A DNA stretch of 64,000 nucleotides from Bryobacteraceae bacterium. Lineage in GTDB: Bacteria; Acidobacteriota; Terriglobia; Bryobacterales; Bryobacteraceae. The position numbers and the translations under genes are program-made. The notes below the pieces were generated by a model, which made no database searches, was not told the origin of the DNA, and was given only the letters and a program-made list of their open reading frames with translations. Shown piece after piece: positions 43,430 through 53,138 of this stretch (positions are counted from its first letter, which is position 1; every line of letters begins with the position of its first letter). The DNA is taken from the NCBI GenBank assembly GCA_026002875.1, contig BPGE01000001.1:1674001-1738000 (forward strand), in the 5' to 3' direction.

Positions 43430-44251
43430 TCAGGCAAGCTCCTTGAGGGCGAGTTCGACTTCTTCGGCCGTGGGGGCCACGCCGTGGTATTTCGGATTGT
43501 TTTCCATGAAGCTGACGCCTTTGCCCTTGACCGTGTGGGCGATGATGACGGTGGGTTTGCCCTTCGTGACGGCGGCTTCGGCAAAGGCCTTCTGCAGGGC
43601 GGGGATGTCGTGGCCGTCGAGATCGATGACGTGCCAGCCGAAAGACTCCCACTTGGGCTTGAGCGGCTCGAGGTCCATGATGTCGGCCACGAAGCCGTCG
43701 AGCTGGATCTTGTTGTAGTCGACGATGGCGCAGATGTTGTCGACCTTGTGATAGGAGGCGAACATGGCAGCCTCCCAGATCTGGCCTTCCTGGATTTCGC
43801 CGTCGCCGAGCAGGACGTAGGTGCGGTAATCGCGTTTGTCGAGGCGGGCGGCGAGCGCCATGCCGAGCCCGACGCTGAGCCCCTCGCCGAGCGAGCCGGT
43901 GGAGGCTTCCAGAGCAGGAAGGAAGCGCTTGTCGGGGTGACCCTGATAAATGGAGCCGAGCCTGCGCAGCGTATTCAGGGTCTCTTTCGGCGTGTAGCCG
44001 CATTCAGCCAGAGCGGCGTACAGGACGGGCGCGGCGTGGCCTTTGGAGAGGATGAAGCGGTCGCGGTCCGGCCAATCGGGGCGGGCGGGATCGTGGCGCA
44101 TGACATCCCAGTAGAGGGTGACGACGATCTCGACCGCGGAGAGCGAACCGCCGGGGTGGCCGCTTTTGGCGGCGCCGGTCATGGTGACGATATGGCGGCG
44201 GATCTGCTTGCAGATGGACGCAAGCGCAGCGGGGTCGTGAATGCGTTCCAT
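43430..44251 (-). CDS. Transketolase, N-terminal subunit
   Basis: 273 residues, the TPP-diphosphate-binding half. TKSGHPGGSLS-type sequence is present as GAAKSGHPGGSLSAVEIV, then FILSKGHAAPVLYAALAE, TGSLGEGLSVGLGMALA and the TPP motif LGDGEIQEGQIWEAAMFA through VDYNKIQLDG. The start is ATG 44251; ATG 44266 is possible. The sequence AGCCTGTGATATG just upstream shares 12 bp with the TonB receptor 5' region. Operon with the C-terminal subunit. Confidence 0.92.
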   Translation of the reverse strand: MERIHDPAALASICKQIRRHIVTMTGAAKSGHPGGSLSAVEIVVTLYWDVMRHDPARPDWPDRDRFILSKGHAAPVLYAALAECGYTPKETLNTLRRLGSIYQGHPDKRFLPALEASTGSLGEGLSVGLGMALAARLDKRDYRTYVLLGDGEIQEGQIWEAAMFASYHKVDNICAIVDYNKIQLDGFVADIMDLEPLKPKWESFGWHVIDLDGHDIPALQKAFAEAAVTKGKPTVIIAHTVKGKGVSFMENNPKYHGVAPTAEEVELALKELA

Positions 44252-44327
44252 GGAACCTACTAACATATCACAGGCTGCCCTTTTGACGGGCGCGGAAAAG
44301 GCCTGATTACGGATGTGAGAGTCTGAA

Positions 44328-45323
44328 TCAGGCGCCGCCGGAGGGTGAGCGCCCCTGAAGGAGCCGCGCCGCTTCGCGGGCGAAATAGGTGAGGATGACA
44401 TCGGCGCCGGCGCGGCGGATGGCGGTGAGGGACTCCATCATGGCGCGCTGTCCGTCGAGCCAGCCGTTGGCGGCGGCAGCCTGGATCATGGAGAACTCGC
44501 CGGAGACCTGGTAGGCGGCGAGCGGCACGTCGAAACGGTCCCGCGCCATGCGGAGGATGTCGAGATAGGGCATGGCGGGCTTGACCATGATCATGTCGGC
44601 GCCTTCTTCGATGTCAAGGGCGATCTCGCGCATGGCTTCGCGGGCGTTGGGCGGGTCCATCTGGTAGCTGCGGCGGTCGCCGAACTGCGGGGCGCTTTCA
44701 GCGGCTTCGCGGAAGGGTCCGTAGAAAACGCTGGCGTACTTGGCGGCATAGCTGAGGATGGGGGTGTTGGGGAAGCCCGCCTGATCGAGGGCGCGGCGGA
44801 TGGCGGCGACGCGCCCGTCCATCATGTCCGACGGGGCGACGATGTCGGCGCCGGCGCGGGCATGGGAGACGGCGGAGGCGGCGAGCCAATCGAGCGTGGC
44901 ATCGTTGTCGACGTCGTTGCCGACGACCTTGCCGCAGTGGCCGTGGCTGGTGTACTCGCAGTTGCAGACGTCGGTGATGACGACGAGCGAAGGATAGCGG
45001 TCCTTGAGGGCGCGCACGGCGCGCTGCACGATGCCGTCCTGGCGGTAAGCTTCGCTGGCGGAGTCGTCCTTGTGCGACGGGATGCCGAACAGGATGACGC
45101 CGCCGAGGCCGAGCTCGACGCATTCGGCGCACTCGCGGACGAGCTCGTCGATAGAGAGCTGGAAATTGCCGGGCATCGACGAGATGGGGTTGCGGACGCG
45201 CTCGCCCTCGGTGACGAAGAGGGGGAGGACGAGATCGGCGGGCTCGAGAGAGGTCTCGCGCACGAGGCGGCGGAGGGGCTCGCTCGAGCGCATGCGGCGC
45301 ATGCGGTGGACGGGGAAGGGCAT
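44328..45323 (-). CDS. hemB: Delta-aminolevulinic acid dehydratase (porphobilinogen synthase)
   Basis: 331 residues from ATG 45323 (GTG 45332 adds three). HemB condenses two ALA to porphobilinogen. The zinc-site cysteines are in [15 protein letters not shown], the first Schiff-base Lys region is [14 protein letters not shown], and the second is [12 protein letters not shown]. Complete length. A TACAAT -10 lies 10 bp upstream of the ATG, which suggests an almost leaderless mRNA. Confidence 0.95.
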   Translation of the reverse strand: MPFPVHRMRRMRSSEPLRRLVRETSLEPADLVLPLFVTEGERVRNPISSMPGNFQLSIDELVRECAECVELGLGGVILFGIPSHKDDSASEAYRQDGIVQRAVRALKDRYPSLVVITDVCNCEYTSHGHCGKVVGNDVDNDATLDWLAASAVSHARAGADIVAPSDMMDGRVAAIRRALDQAGFPNTPILSYAAKYASVFYGPFREAAESAPQFGDRRSYQMDPPNAREAMREIALDIEEGADMIMVKPAMPYLDILRMARDRFDVPLAAYQVSGEFSMIQAAAANGWLDGQRAMMESLTAIRRAGADVILTYFAREAARLLQGRSPSGGA

Positions 45324-45333
45324 GGCACTCACG

Positions 45334-45339
45334 ATTGTA
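45334..45339 (-). promoter_or_regulatory. -10 element of hemB
   Basis: TACAAT on the minus strand ends 10 bp before the ATG at 45323, so transcription would start about 3-5 nt ahead of the start codon. No clear -35 is seen in the GC-rich upstream sequence. Confidence 0.4.
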
Positions 45340-45370
45340 CCGTCCGCCGCGCAGGCCCCGCGCCAGACGC

Positions 45371-45413
45371 AAAAAGGGCGCCGGAAGCCCGCCTGAGAGG
45401 GGCTCCGGCGCCC
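45371..45413 (-). terminator. Terminator after the TonB-receptor remnant
   Basis: On the minus strand GGGCGCCGGAGCCCC pairs with GGGCTTCCGGCGCCC (one mismatch, 8-nt loop) and is followed by TTTTTGCG. It lies 35 bp after the stop of the receptor remnant. Confidence 0.85.
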
Positions 45414-45448
45414 TGGAGCGCTGCGCGCCGCGGAGGCGAGGCAGCGGA

Positions 45449-46972
45449 TCAGAAGCGGTAGAACAGCTCGAACTGGATGCGGCGCGGGGACGTCATCAGA
45501 GAGCCGATTCTGCCGAAATTGACGGAATTGATGTCCATGTCGCCGACATAAAACATCGGATTGTTGAAGAAATTGGTGGAGGTGACGCGGAGCTCGATGC
45601 GGTGCTGCTCATCAATCTGAAACGATTTCTGGGCGGCGAAATCGAGGTTGAACCAGGCGGGGCCGGAGAAGTAGCGGCGCTGGAGCGTGCCGACGGTGCC
45701 TGCCTCGGGGTGATAGAAGGCCTGGCCCGAGTAAGGCTCCTTGCCGTCGACGTTTGTGCCGCGGCCGCCGGTGTTGATGGCGGAGGCGGCGATCATGTAG
45801 GGGCCGACGCCCGTCATGCGGAAGCCGACGATTCTGTCGAGCTCCGACTTCTCGAGCGGGCTGGTGGCGGTGGTGCCGTTATGGGTGCTGGAGCGGTTGC
45901 CGCGGTTGAGGGTGCCGCGGTAGCTCATGATGGAAATCGGGTTGCCCGGCTGCCAGGTCATGATGCCGGAGGCGGCCCAGCCGCCGACGATCCAGTGGGT
46001 CCAGCCGAGGTCCCACTCTCTGCCTTTGCCGAAGGGCAGTTCGACGAGGGAATTGCTCTTGAACGCGTGGGTGACGTCGCAGGGGGTGCGGGCGCGCTCG
46101 AGCCTGCCGTTGTTGATGTCGAGGAAGGGCTCGAACTGCGCCTGGCTGTCGCCGGCGGTATCGCTCATCACCTTGCCGCAGGTGTCATTGACCTGGAACT
46201 GCGTGTCGCGGTAGCGGCGGCGGTCCGGCGCGCCAGAGACAAAGCCGGAGCCGCGCGAGGTGGCGTTGAACGTCCTGCTGGCGTTGTTGATGAGTCCGGC
46301 GAGATTGGCCAGGAGGTTGTTGGCGCGGGTGAACTCGGCGGCGCCGGAGTTGGAGGCCGTGATGGCGACCTCGGCCACCTGGTCGGTGAACAGGCGGAGG
46401 GGCTGGAAGTCGGGCGTGTTGGTGCGGATGAAGTTGTCCTGGAAATTGACGCCTTCGTAGGTGATGTTGACGTAAGCGGGGCGGAGGCCATTGATGGTGG
46501 TGCTGACACGGCCGCTGGAGCTGACGCCCGCCTGGGTCTGGAGCAGAGCCGTGACGCTGCGGTTGAGCTGGGGCAGCAGGCGGAACTGCTCGTTGCTGAC
46601 GGAGTTCGAGATCTCCGAATTGGTGGTCTGCACCGTGAGCATGGTGGCCGAGACTTCCACGGTGGAGGCGACGGTGGCGAGCTCGAGCTCGACGGGCGGA
46701 AGGGAGAGTTCGCGGGCGCTCTCGAGGCGGAGCGAGCGGATCACTTTCGTCGCGAAGCCCGGATGTTCGACGCTGAGATCGAACGTGCCGGGGTTGAGGC
46801 CGACAAAGGTGAAATTGCCGGCCTCGTCGGTCTGGCCGGTGGCGACCGGGGAGTTGGTTCCGGCAATCAACAGTTTGACCGAAGCAGCCGGAACGGCTGC
46901 GCCGCTGGCATCGACAACGCTTCCCGTGAGCCGGCTGGTCGTCTGTCCGTAGGACAGGAAGGCGCAGCTGCA
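45449..46972 (-). pseudogene. Oar-like TonB receptor, 5'-truncated with internal deletions
   Basis: About 508 codons remain of a protein that should have 1000-1150. The frame opens directly after the TGA of the upstream dehydrogenase: only the end of a signal peptide (CSCAFLSYGQ) is left and there is no ATG. The carboxypeptidase-like domain (TSRLTGSVVDASGAAVPAAS) and plug (LLPQLNRSVTALLQTQAGV) follow, then after AAEFTRANNLLANLAGLINN most of the barrel is missing in two or more in-frame steps (around QFQVNDTCGKVMSDTAGDSQ). The C-terminal strands to FELFYRF are intact. A TTG at 46870 could start a shorter product, but it would not be exported. Confidence 0.75.
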
Positions 46973-48004
46973 TCAGGGCAGCAGCACGATTTTGCCCACG
47001 CCGTCGGCGTAGGCTTCCAGAGTTTCGAAGGCCTGCTGGGCGCGCTCGAGGGGCCAGCGGTGCGTGACCATGGGAGCGAAGCGGGAGGCGTGTTCTTTGA
47101 GCAGCCGGAGGGCCAGGTGGCTGCGGTGATTGGAGCGGCGCACGGGGAAGAACCACTGCTCCTTGCGGCGGAGGGTGAAGAAGTCGACCGGGAGCCGGTC
47201 TTCGCTGGGCAGCGCGGTGATGACGATGCGGGCGGCAGGGGCGCCCATCTGAATCGCCTGGTTGTGCGTGTCTCCCTTGCCGGCGCAATCGTAGACCATG
47301 TCGACGCCGCGCTGTCCGGTTTCGCGGAGCACTTCTTTCACGGGATCCGCGGCGGAAGGGTCGATGACGGCGTCGGCGCCGGCGAGGCGCGCGAGCTCGC
47401 GGCGGTGGGCGACGGGCTCGATGGCCCAGATGCGCGCCGCGCCGGCCAGGCGCAGGCAGGCGATGGTGGTGAGTCCGATGGGGCCGGCGCCGATGACGGC
47501 GGCGGTTTCGCCGAGTTTCGGCTGGCCGAAGCGGAACGACTGAAGGGCGATGGCGATGGGCTCGAAGAGCGTGCCTTCGGCCATGCCGAGCCGCTCGGGC
47601 AGGGGCAGGAGATTGACGGCGGGCAGGTTGACGTGATCGCGGAAGAAGCCCGGCTCGCCGGCGTTGGACAGGAAGCGGACGTGGTGGCAGAGGTTGTGGC
47701 GTCCGCTCATGCAGAATTCGCAGTGGTAGCAGTAAAGGGGGGCTTCGAGGGCCACGCGGTCGCCGGGCGCCCACTGCGAGACGCCTGCGCCGACGGCGCT
47801 GACCACGCCGGTGGGTTCGTGGCCCAGAACCATGGGATAGACGCACGGCATGCCGCCGACGCTGCCTTCGGCGAAATTGTGCAGATCGCTGCCGCAGACG
47901 CCGACGGCGGCCACGCGCACCTGCACCTCGCCCGGACCGGGCGGCTGCGGATCGTACGGGGCGATTTCGAAGGTCCGCAGGCTGGTGAGCAGGGCTACGG
48001 CCAT
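46973..48004 (-). CDS. Zinc-type medium-chain alcohol/polyol dehydrogenase
   Basis: 343 residues from ATG 48004. MDR family: catalytic-zinc region VCGSDLHNF with GHEPTGVV, the structural zinc lobe CYHCEFCMSGRHNLC, then the Rossmann fold AVIGAGPIGLTTIACLRLAG. Closest in style to sorbitol/threonine/galactitol dehydrogenases that oxidise a secondary alcohol with NAD. Its stop abuts the truncated TonB receptor, and its start is 13 bp after the end of the zinc-ribbon gene, so it is probably cotranscribed with that gene. Confidence 0.88.
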   Translation of the reverse strand: MAVALLTSLRTFEIAPYDPQPPGPGEVQVRVAAVGVCGSDLHNFAEGSVGGMPCVYPMVLGHEPTGVVSAVGAGVSQWAPGDRVALEAPLYCYHCEFCMSGRHNLCHHVRFLSNAGEPGFFRDHVNLPAVNLLPLPERLGMAEGTLFEPIAIALQSFRFGQPKLGETAAVIGAGPIGLTTIACLRLAGAARIWAIEPVAHRRELARLAGADAVIDPSAADPVKEVLRETGQRGVDMVYDCAGKGDTHNQAIQMGAPAARIVITALPSEDRLPVDFFTLRRKEQWFFPVRRSNHRSHLALRLLKEHASRFAPMVTHRWPLERAQQAFETLEAYADGVGKIVLLP

Positions 48005-48017
48005 GGCCGGGGCGGCG

Positions 48018-48503
48018 TCACTTTTTGAACAGGCGGTCGAAGGCCAGCCGCGCATCGGCGGCGCTCTTGGGCGCGGCGATGTCGGGCCGGTCGCTCATGC
48101 GGATGACCGAGGACGGGGGAGCGCTGTCGCGCGCCACGGTGACGCGCGGGCGGAAGAAGGTGCACTCGTTGGCCTTGTCCTTGTAGGGAATGCGCGCCGG
48201 GATGGGCTTGGTGCACTGGAAGCGCGTGGAGGGCTCGAAGAAGGCGCACTGCTTGCAGCAGTGGAGCTCGGCGCCGCACTTCGGGCAAACGCCTGAGAAG
48301 TCCATGTCCGGCGGGAAGGGCGTGGCGCAGTTGTAGCAACGCGCGGCGGTGACCGTTTCCACCATGCGGGGCAGGCGCGGTCCGGTGATGTCGATGGGCG
48401 GCCTGGGCCCTCTGGGCCTTGGCCGTTCGCGCTCGCGTTCTTCACCTGTCGGGGCGTCGTAGTCCATGTAGCCCCGCTGTTTGTATTTCCGGTCGCCTTC
48501 CAT
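48018..48503 (-). CDS. Zinc-ribbon protein of unknown function
   Basis: 161 residues. A charged N-terminal third (GEERERERPRPRGPRPP) is followed by two or three Cys pairs: CYNC at about 56-59, CPKC at 73-76, CCKQC at 82-86 and two further cysteines (FQC, NEC). This suggests a treble-clef/zinc-ribbon protein, possibly RNA- or protein-binding. It ends with the conserved-looking DARLAFDRLFKK. I do not recognise the family. It probably heads a two-gene operon with the MDR dehydrogenase. The 259 bp upstream (48504-48762) hold no gene. Confidence 0.7.
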   Translation of the reverse strand: MEGDRKYKQRGYMDYDAPTGEERERERPRPRGPRPPIDITGPRLPRMVETVTAARCYNCATPFPPDMDFSGVCPKCGAELHCCKQCAFFEPSTRFQCTKPIPARIPYKDKANECTFFRPRVTVARDSAPPSSVIRMSDRPDIAAPKSAADARLAFDRLFKK

Positions 48504-48762
48504 GAGGGAGGGTGCTCCTTTGGTGACCTGGTCGATCTCCAGACAGTCCAGATGGTGCGGATCGATTCCCTGAACAGGCTTGTGTGAGTCCGGCTCCTGG
48601 CGGGGATCAGATGCGGAGGATCACGCCGCGGTGGAGGAGAGTCGCACTCGCCTTCGTGCCGTTTCCACCGCTCGCCGGAGCATCCCAGCTCCGCCGCGCG
48701 GCCGCTCACCCGGCACACCTCATACATATCACGCTTCAGGGCAGGAATCCAGCCCCCTTGCG

Positions 48763-51315
48763 CTAACCTCTGGCGGTCCACTTGACGGGAAGGTAACAGG
48801 GCCGCGTCACGGGATCCTCGCTGCGGTTGGGGCTGATGCGGAGCGTGTAGCCGATGCGGCCGGTCTGGTGCGGGACGAACTCGCGCCCAAACAGAAACCG
48901 GTCGTCCTGTTTCTGAAGGAACGGCAGGCTGATCACCGTCGTGTCGAAGAGTTCTCCGTCGGGGTTGACGCGGCCGACGACGGCCTCGACGCGCACGTCG
49001 GAGGGCTGAAGCCCGGCCAGGTGCACGGAAGCGCGGAGCTGGATGGCCGCGCCGGTGACGATGGAGCGGCCCACGGCGCTCGAGACGTCTTCGATGGAGA
49101 CGCTGTGCCAGGCCTGCTCGACCTTGCGGTTCCATTCGGCCTTTTCGCGGGCCCAGTGGTAATTGTTCTGGCTGGCCCGGAGTCCGGCCAGGTGGGCGGG
49201 CTCGTACATGCGCTCGACGTAATCCCGCACCATGCGCTGGCAGTTGAACATGGGGCTGAGGTTCATGATGGAGGTCTTGACGCGCTTCATCCACGCCACC
49301 GGAACGCCCTCTTCGCGGTTGCGGTAATACATGGGCAGGATTTCGGTTTCGAGCAGCGAGTAGATGGAGCTGGCGTGGACTTCGTCGAGATCGGGCGTGT
49401 AGGGGTCGCGGTCGCCGATGGCCCAGCCGCCGGAGACTTCGTAGGCTTCGTCGAACCAGCCGTCGAGGATCGACAGGTTCAGCGTGCCGTTGATGGCGGC
49501 TTTCATGCCGCTGGTGCCGCAGGCTTCTTCGCCGCGGCGCGGATTGTTGAGCCAGAGATCGACGCCCTGGACGAGCTCGCGGCCGACTTCGATGTCGTAA
49601 TCTTCCACGAAGACGATGTTGCGCGCGAGTTCGGGATCGCGCGTGATCTGGATGATCTCGCGGATCAGGTGCTTGCCGGGCGTGTCTTTGGGATGGGCCT
49701 TGCCGGCGATGACGAGCTGCACGGGCATCTGCGGGTTGGTGAGGATCTTCTTCAGCCGGGCGATGTCGCGGAAGATCAGCGTGGCGCGCTTGTAGGTGGC
49801 GAAGCGGCGCGAGAAGCCGATGGTGAACACTTCGGGGTCGAAGATCTCCGACAGCCGTTTCTGCTCCGTGCTGGGGGCGTGGCGTTCCTGCGCGCGGCGC
49901 AGGAGCCGTTCGCGGATGAACGCGATGAGGCGGCGCTTGCGGCGGCGGCGGATCTCCCAGAGCTCCTCGTCAGGGATGTCCTCCACCTGCGCCCAGATGG
50001 CCGGATCCATGTACTGCTCGCGCCAGCCGGGCGCGAGGTACTGGTCGTAGAGGCTGGCGAGGTCGGGGTGGAGCCACGTGGGCAGGTGCACGCCGTTGGT
50101 GATGGGAATGATGGGCACTTCGTGCACGGGGAAGTCGGGCCAGAGCCGGCTGAACATCTCCCGGCTCACTTCCGAGTGCAGGCGGCTGACGGCGTTGCGG
50201 TAGGCCGATGTCTTGAGGGCGAGCACGGCCATGGAGAAGCGGTCGCCCTGCTCTTCGGTGCCGCCCTGGCCGAGGGCGAGGAAGCGGTCGAAGGGCACGT
50301 TGTTGCGCTCGCAGTAGGCGTGGAAGTACTCGTACACGAGGCCGGGGTCGAACATGTCGATGCCGGCGGGCACGGGCGTGTGCGTGGTGAAAGTGTTGTT
50401 GGCGCGGGCGGCTTCGAGGGCCTCTTCCCAGCTCAGGTTGTGCTCCTGCATGAGCAGGCGCACGCGCTCGAGCGCGAGAAACGCCGAGTGGCCTTCGTTC
50501 ATGTGGTAGACGGTAGGTTCGATGCCGAGGCGCTTGAGGGCGCGCAGACCGCCGACGGCGAGCACGAACTCCTGCTGGATGCGCGTGACGGTGTCGCCGC
50601 CGTAGAGCTGGTCGGTGATGTCGCGGTACTCTTCGATCGTGTTTTCCGGGATGTTGGTGTCGAGCAGGATCAGGGGCACGCGGCCGACCTGCATCTTCCA
50701 GACCTTGACGAAGCAATGGCCGCGGGGCAGGCGCAGCTCGACGACGATTTCATTGCCCTCGCTGTCGAGAGCGGGCGTGACGGGCCAGGTGAAGAAATCG
50801 TTGACCGGGTATTTCTCCACCTGCCAGCCGTCCGGATTGAGGTGCTGCTCCAGATAGCCTTTCTGGTAGAGCAGCCCCACGCCGACGAGGCCGAGATTGG
50901 CGTCGCTGGCGGCTTTCAGGTAGTCGCCAGACAGGATGCCGAGGCCGCCCGAGTAGATGGAGACCGACTCGAGCAGGCCGTATTCCATGCTGAAATAGGC
51001 CACCTTCATCCCGTCCGGAGGCGGCTGGACGCTCATGTATTCGTCGAACTCGTTGCAGGCGGCCTTGTAAAGGGCCACATAGCGCGGATCGGCGGCCGCT
51101 TTCTGGAGCGTCTCCTGCGGAATCCGGCCGAGCATCAGCACCGGATTGCGCCGGCACTCTTTCCACAGCACCGGATCGAGCCGGCGGAAGACCGGCCGCA
51201 GGTTCTGTTTCCAGCTCCAGAGGAAATTCAGGGCCAGTTCGCCCAGCCGGGACAGCTCGGGCGGCAGCGCCGGGCTGACGAGAAACTCTTTCACGGGACG
51301 GATGTGATAGGACAT
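48763..51315 (-). CDS. glgP: Alpha-glucan (glycogen/maltodextrin) phosphorylase, GT35
   Basis: 850 residues from ATG 51315. The N-terminal DUF3417 domain (LVSPALPPELSRLGELALNF) marks the short thermophile/archaeal-type phosphorylases. The GT35 core follows: AYFSMEYGLLESVSIYSGGL, HMNEGHSAFLALERVR, ITNGVHLPTWL, GFSRRFATYKR and the PLP-lysine motif EEACGTSGMKAAINGTLN. It releases glucose-1-phosphate from storage glucan. A C-terminal ~150-residue beta domain (IQLRASVHLAGLQPSDVRVE) is also typical of this subtype. Single gene. Confidence 0.93.
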   Translation of the reverse strand: MSYHIRPVKEFLVSPALPPELSRLGELALNFLWSWKQNLRPVFRRLDPVLWKECRRNPVLMLGRIPQETLQKAAADPRYVALYKAACNEFDEYMSVQPPPDGMKVAYFSMEYGLLESVSIYSGGLGILSGDYLKAASDANLGLVGVGLLYQKGYLEQHLNPDGWQVEKYPVNDFFTWPVTPALDSEGNEIVVELRLPRGHCFVKVWKMQVGRVPLILLDTNIPENTIEEYRDITDQLYGGDTVTRIQQEFVLAVGGLRALKRLGIEPTVYHMNEGHSAFLALERVRLLMQEHNLSWEEALEAARANNTFTTHTPVPAGIDMFDPGLVYEYFHAYCERNNVPFDRFLALGQGGTEEQGDRFSMAVLALKTSAYRNAVSRLHSEVSREMFSRLWPDFPVHEVPIIPITNGVHLPTWLHPDLASLYDQYLAPGWREQYMDPAIWAQVEDIPDEELWEIRRRRKRRLIAFIRERLLRRAQERHAPSTEQKRLSEIFDPEVFTIGFSRRFATYKRATLIFRDIARLKKILTNPQMPVQLVIAGKAHPKDTPGKHLIREIIQITRDPELARNIVFVEDYDIEVGRELVQGVDLWLNNPRRGEEACGTSGMKAAINGTLNLSILDGWFDEAYEVSGGWAIGDRDPYTPDLDEVHASSIYSLLETEILPMYYRNREEGVPVAWMKRVKTSIMNLSPMFNCQRMVRDYVERMYEPAHLAGLRASQNNYHWAREKAEWNRKVEQAWHSVSIEDVSSAVGRSIVTGAAIQLRASVHLAGLQPSDVRVEAVVGRVNPDGELFDTTVISLPFLQKQDDRFLFGREFVPHQTGRIGYTLRISPNRSEDPVTRPCYLPVKWTARG

Positions 51316-51497
51316 GAGTCGCCTTTCGCTCCCTGTTCTACGGTAGCAGAGAGCCGCGCGCCTGCCGAACCTGGCCCCTGCGCTGACGGGGCAGCTCTCT
51401 TTCCGATTTAGATGCACAAAGGCCGGCGGACGAACCGTAAAACCGCGGGGACGGGACGCGGCATGACAGGAATAACCGGATTTGTCATCTTTTTGTC

Positions 51498-51524
51498 TTG
51501 ATTTCTGCCATCTTGACGTACAAT
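51498..51524 (+). promoter_or_regulatory. Promoter of the Rrf2 regulator gene
   Basis: TACAAT at 51519-51524 lies 6 bp before the ATG at 51531, and TTGATT at 51498-51503 is a possible -35 with a short 15-bp spacer. Transcription would start at or next to the start codon, so the mRNA is probably leaderless. Confidence 0.4.
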
Positions 51525-51530
51525 GAAAGC

Positions 51531-52031
51531 ATGAAGTTGAGCGCTCAGGAAGAGTATGGGCTGAGGTGCCTGTTGTACATGGCGCGGCACGGAGAGGACC
51601 GCAGCCACAGCATTCCGGAAATCAGCCGCGCGGAGGGGCTCTCGGTTCCCAACGTGGCCAAGCTCATGCGCATTCTGCGGCTCGGAGGACTGGTGCAGAG
51701 CGTCCGGGGGCAGGCGGGCGGGTACACGCTGGCCAAGCCGTCGGCCGAGATCACGGTTGCGGAAGTGATGTCGCTGCTGGGCGGCAGTTTCTTCAACTCC
51801 CACTTCTGCGACCGGCATGCGGGGCTGGAGAGGAACTGCACGCACACGCAGGACTGCTCGCTGCGCATCCTGTGGGGGACGGTGCAGAAGAGCCTGGACG
51901 CGATCCTGGCGCGGACGACGCTGCGCGACCTGCTGCGCAGCGAGCAGGAGATCGCCGTGCTGCTGAAGGAGCGCGCCGCCGCAGCGATGATGGAAGCCGC
52001 CGAGACAGCGCCCCCTTCCCGCGCCTGCTGA
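51531..52031 (+). CDS. Rrf2-family transcriptional regulator
   Basis: 166 residues from ATG 51531. The N-terminal winged helix (KLSAQEEYGLRCLLYMA ... LSVPNVAKLMRILRLGGLVQS) and the wing RGQAGGYTLAK are typical. Three cysteines (C93, C103, C109 in HFC-N9-C-N5-C) could hold an Fe-S cluster as in IscR/NsrR/RsrR, although the spacing differs from IscR. It probably senses redox, NO or iron status. It lies upstream of the cobalamin-type cluster but 88 bp apart, so joint regulation is not shown. Confidence 0.88.
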   Translation: MKLSAQEEYGLRCLLYMARHGEDRSHSIPEISRAEGLSVPNVAKLMRILRLGGLVQSVRGQAGGYTLAKPSAEITVAEVMSLLGGSFFNSHFCDRHAGLERNCTHTQDCSLRILWGTVQKSLDAILARTTLRDLLRSEQEIAVLLKERAAAAMMEAAETAPPSRAC

Positions 52032-52118
52032 CCGTCCTGCACGCCGTGCGGAAGCGCGGCCGGGCTCCCGCCCTCTATTCTGGAAAGAGCCGCCCGGAGA
52101 GAAGGCGGCGCCGGATTC

Positions 52119-52988
52119 ATGTCAGCCAACAAACCCGCCCGAATCCTTGCCGTCACCAGTGCGGCTCCGGGCGCAGGCAAGACCCATGTCGCCTGCGCGC
52201 TGGCCCGCTGGTTCGTCCTCGAGGGCTACCACCCGGTACCGCTGCATCTGTCCCGTCTCTCGCCGGACCGCGTGGAGTGTCCCGGAGGAGGGACCGTGTC
52301 GCGGCAGGCGGCGCTGCTGGCCGAAGCCTGCCGCCTGGCGCCGGAACCGCTGTTCGAGTCCTCGTGGAGCTCTCTCGACGAGCTGTCCGCGCGGGGAGAC
52401 GTCGTGATTGTCGAAGCTCGCCGGGAGCAGCTGCCTTCGCCGGCGCCTCCGGTGATTCTGGTTGAACGGACGGAACAGGCATGGCGGGTGAACGGCGTTC
52501 CGCTGCCGCCGTTTCCGACCCCCGTCACGCTGCCGGACGCGCCGGAGCTGGAAGGGCTTCCGGCGTGGGAGTATGCAAGCCGCCCGCGCACGGGGGTGGT
52601 GAGCCTGCCGCATCTGCTGGATTTCCGGGATCTGTCCCTGCTGCGCGGGGCGGAATGGCTGACGGCGGCCGGCATCGGGCAGTTTGAATTCCTGTTCGTT
52701 CCGGCGACGTCGAACGCCGCGCATGATGCGGCGTGGCTGGAAGAGACGGGTCTGCTGGAGTGGCTCGGGCAGCAGGCGCGCGGAGGGGCGTTGGTGGCCA
52801 GCTGCGAGTGGGCCGTGGGGGGCGCGAGGAGAATCGAGCGCGAGGATCTGACCGACTACCGCCGCCTTTCGATGCTGCTGGGCCGGCGGGTTCCCGCGCC
52901 GCTGCCCGACGATGCGGTGTTCGACGCGCTGGCCGAGTGGGCCGCGCCGTGGCTGCGGCAGGAAACGCTGGCGCAGGCGCTGCTGTGA
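52119..52988 (+). CDS. CobQ/CobB-like P-loop protein, cobalamin-associated
   Basis: 289 residues. The N-terminal P-loop TSAAPGAGKTHVACALARW, then GGGTVSRQAALLAEACRL, which resembles the GxIxRAQxxQAxAA element of cobyric acid synthase, and VVIVEARRE in place of the second Asp region. The C-terminal glutamine amidotransferase domain of CobQ is absent, and the usual DVGKS in the P-loop is GAGKT. It may be a divergent amide synthetase or a chaperone-like P-loop protein. Neighbouring CobD- and BtuFDC-like genes point to cobamide metabolism. Confidence 0.55.
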   Translation: MSANKPARILAVTSAAPGAGKTHVACALARWFVLEGYHPVPLHLSRLSPDRVECPGGGTVSRQAALLAEACRLAPEPLFESSWSSLDELSARGDVVIVEARREQLPSPAPPVILVERTEQAWRVNGVPLPPFPTPVTLPDAPELEGLPAWEYASRPRTGVVSLPHLLDFRDLSLLRGAEWLTAAGIGQFEFLFVPATSNAAHDAAWLEETGLLEWLGQQARGGALVASCEWAVGGARRIEREDLTDYRRLSMLLGRRVPAPLPDDAVFDALAEWAAPWLRQETLAQALL

Positions 52989-53138
52989 TGCGGGTGACTG
53001 CCGCCTGGGGGGACGTAGTAGGATGAGGAGCAGAGCGGCCCCGGAGCGGCACCGCTTCGAGGCCGGGCGGGGTGGGCCGGGCCGTGATCCCGGCATGAGT
53101 GGCGCGCCGCGGCCCCTGCGGCCCCGGGGAGGAATGCT

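Noticed and set aside
52032-53138. Cobalamin riboswitch upstream of the CobQ/CobD-like genes
   Set aside because: I looked for the conserved B12-box and core elements in the gaps 52032-52118 and 52989-53138 and did not find them.
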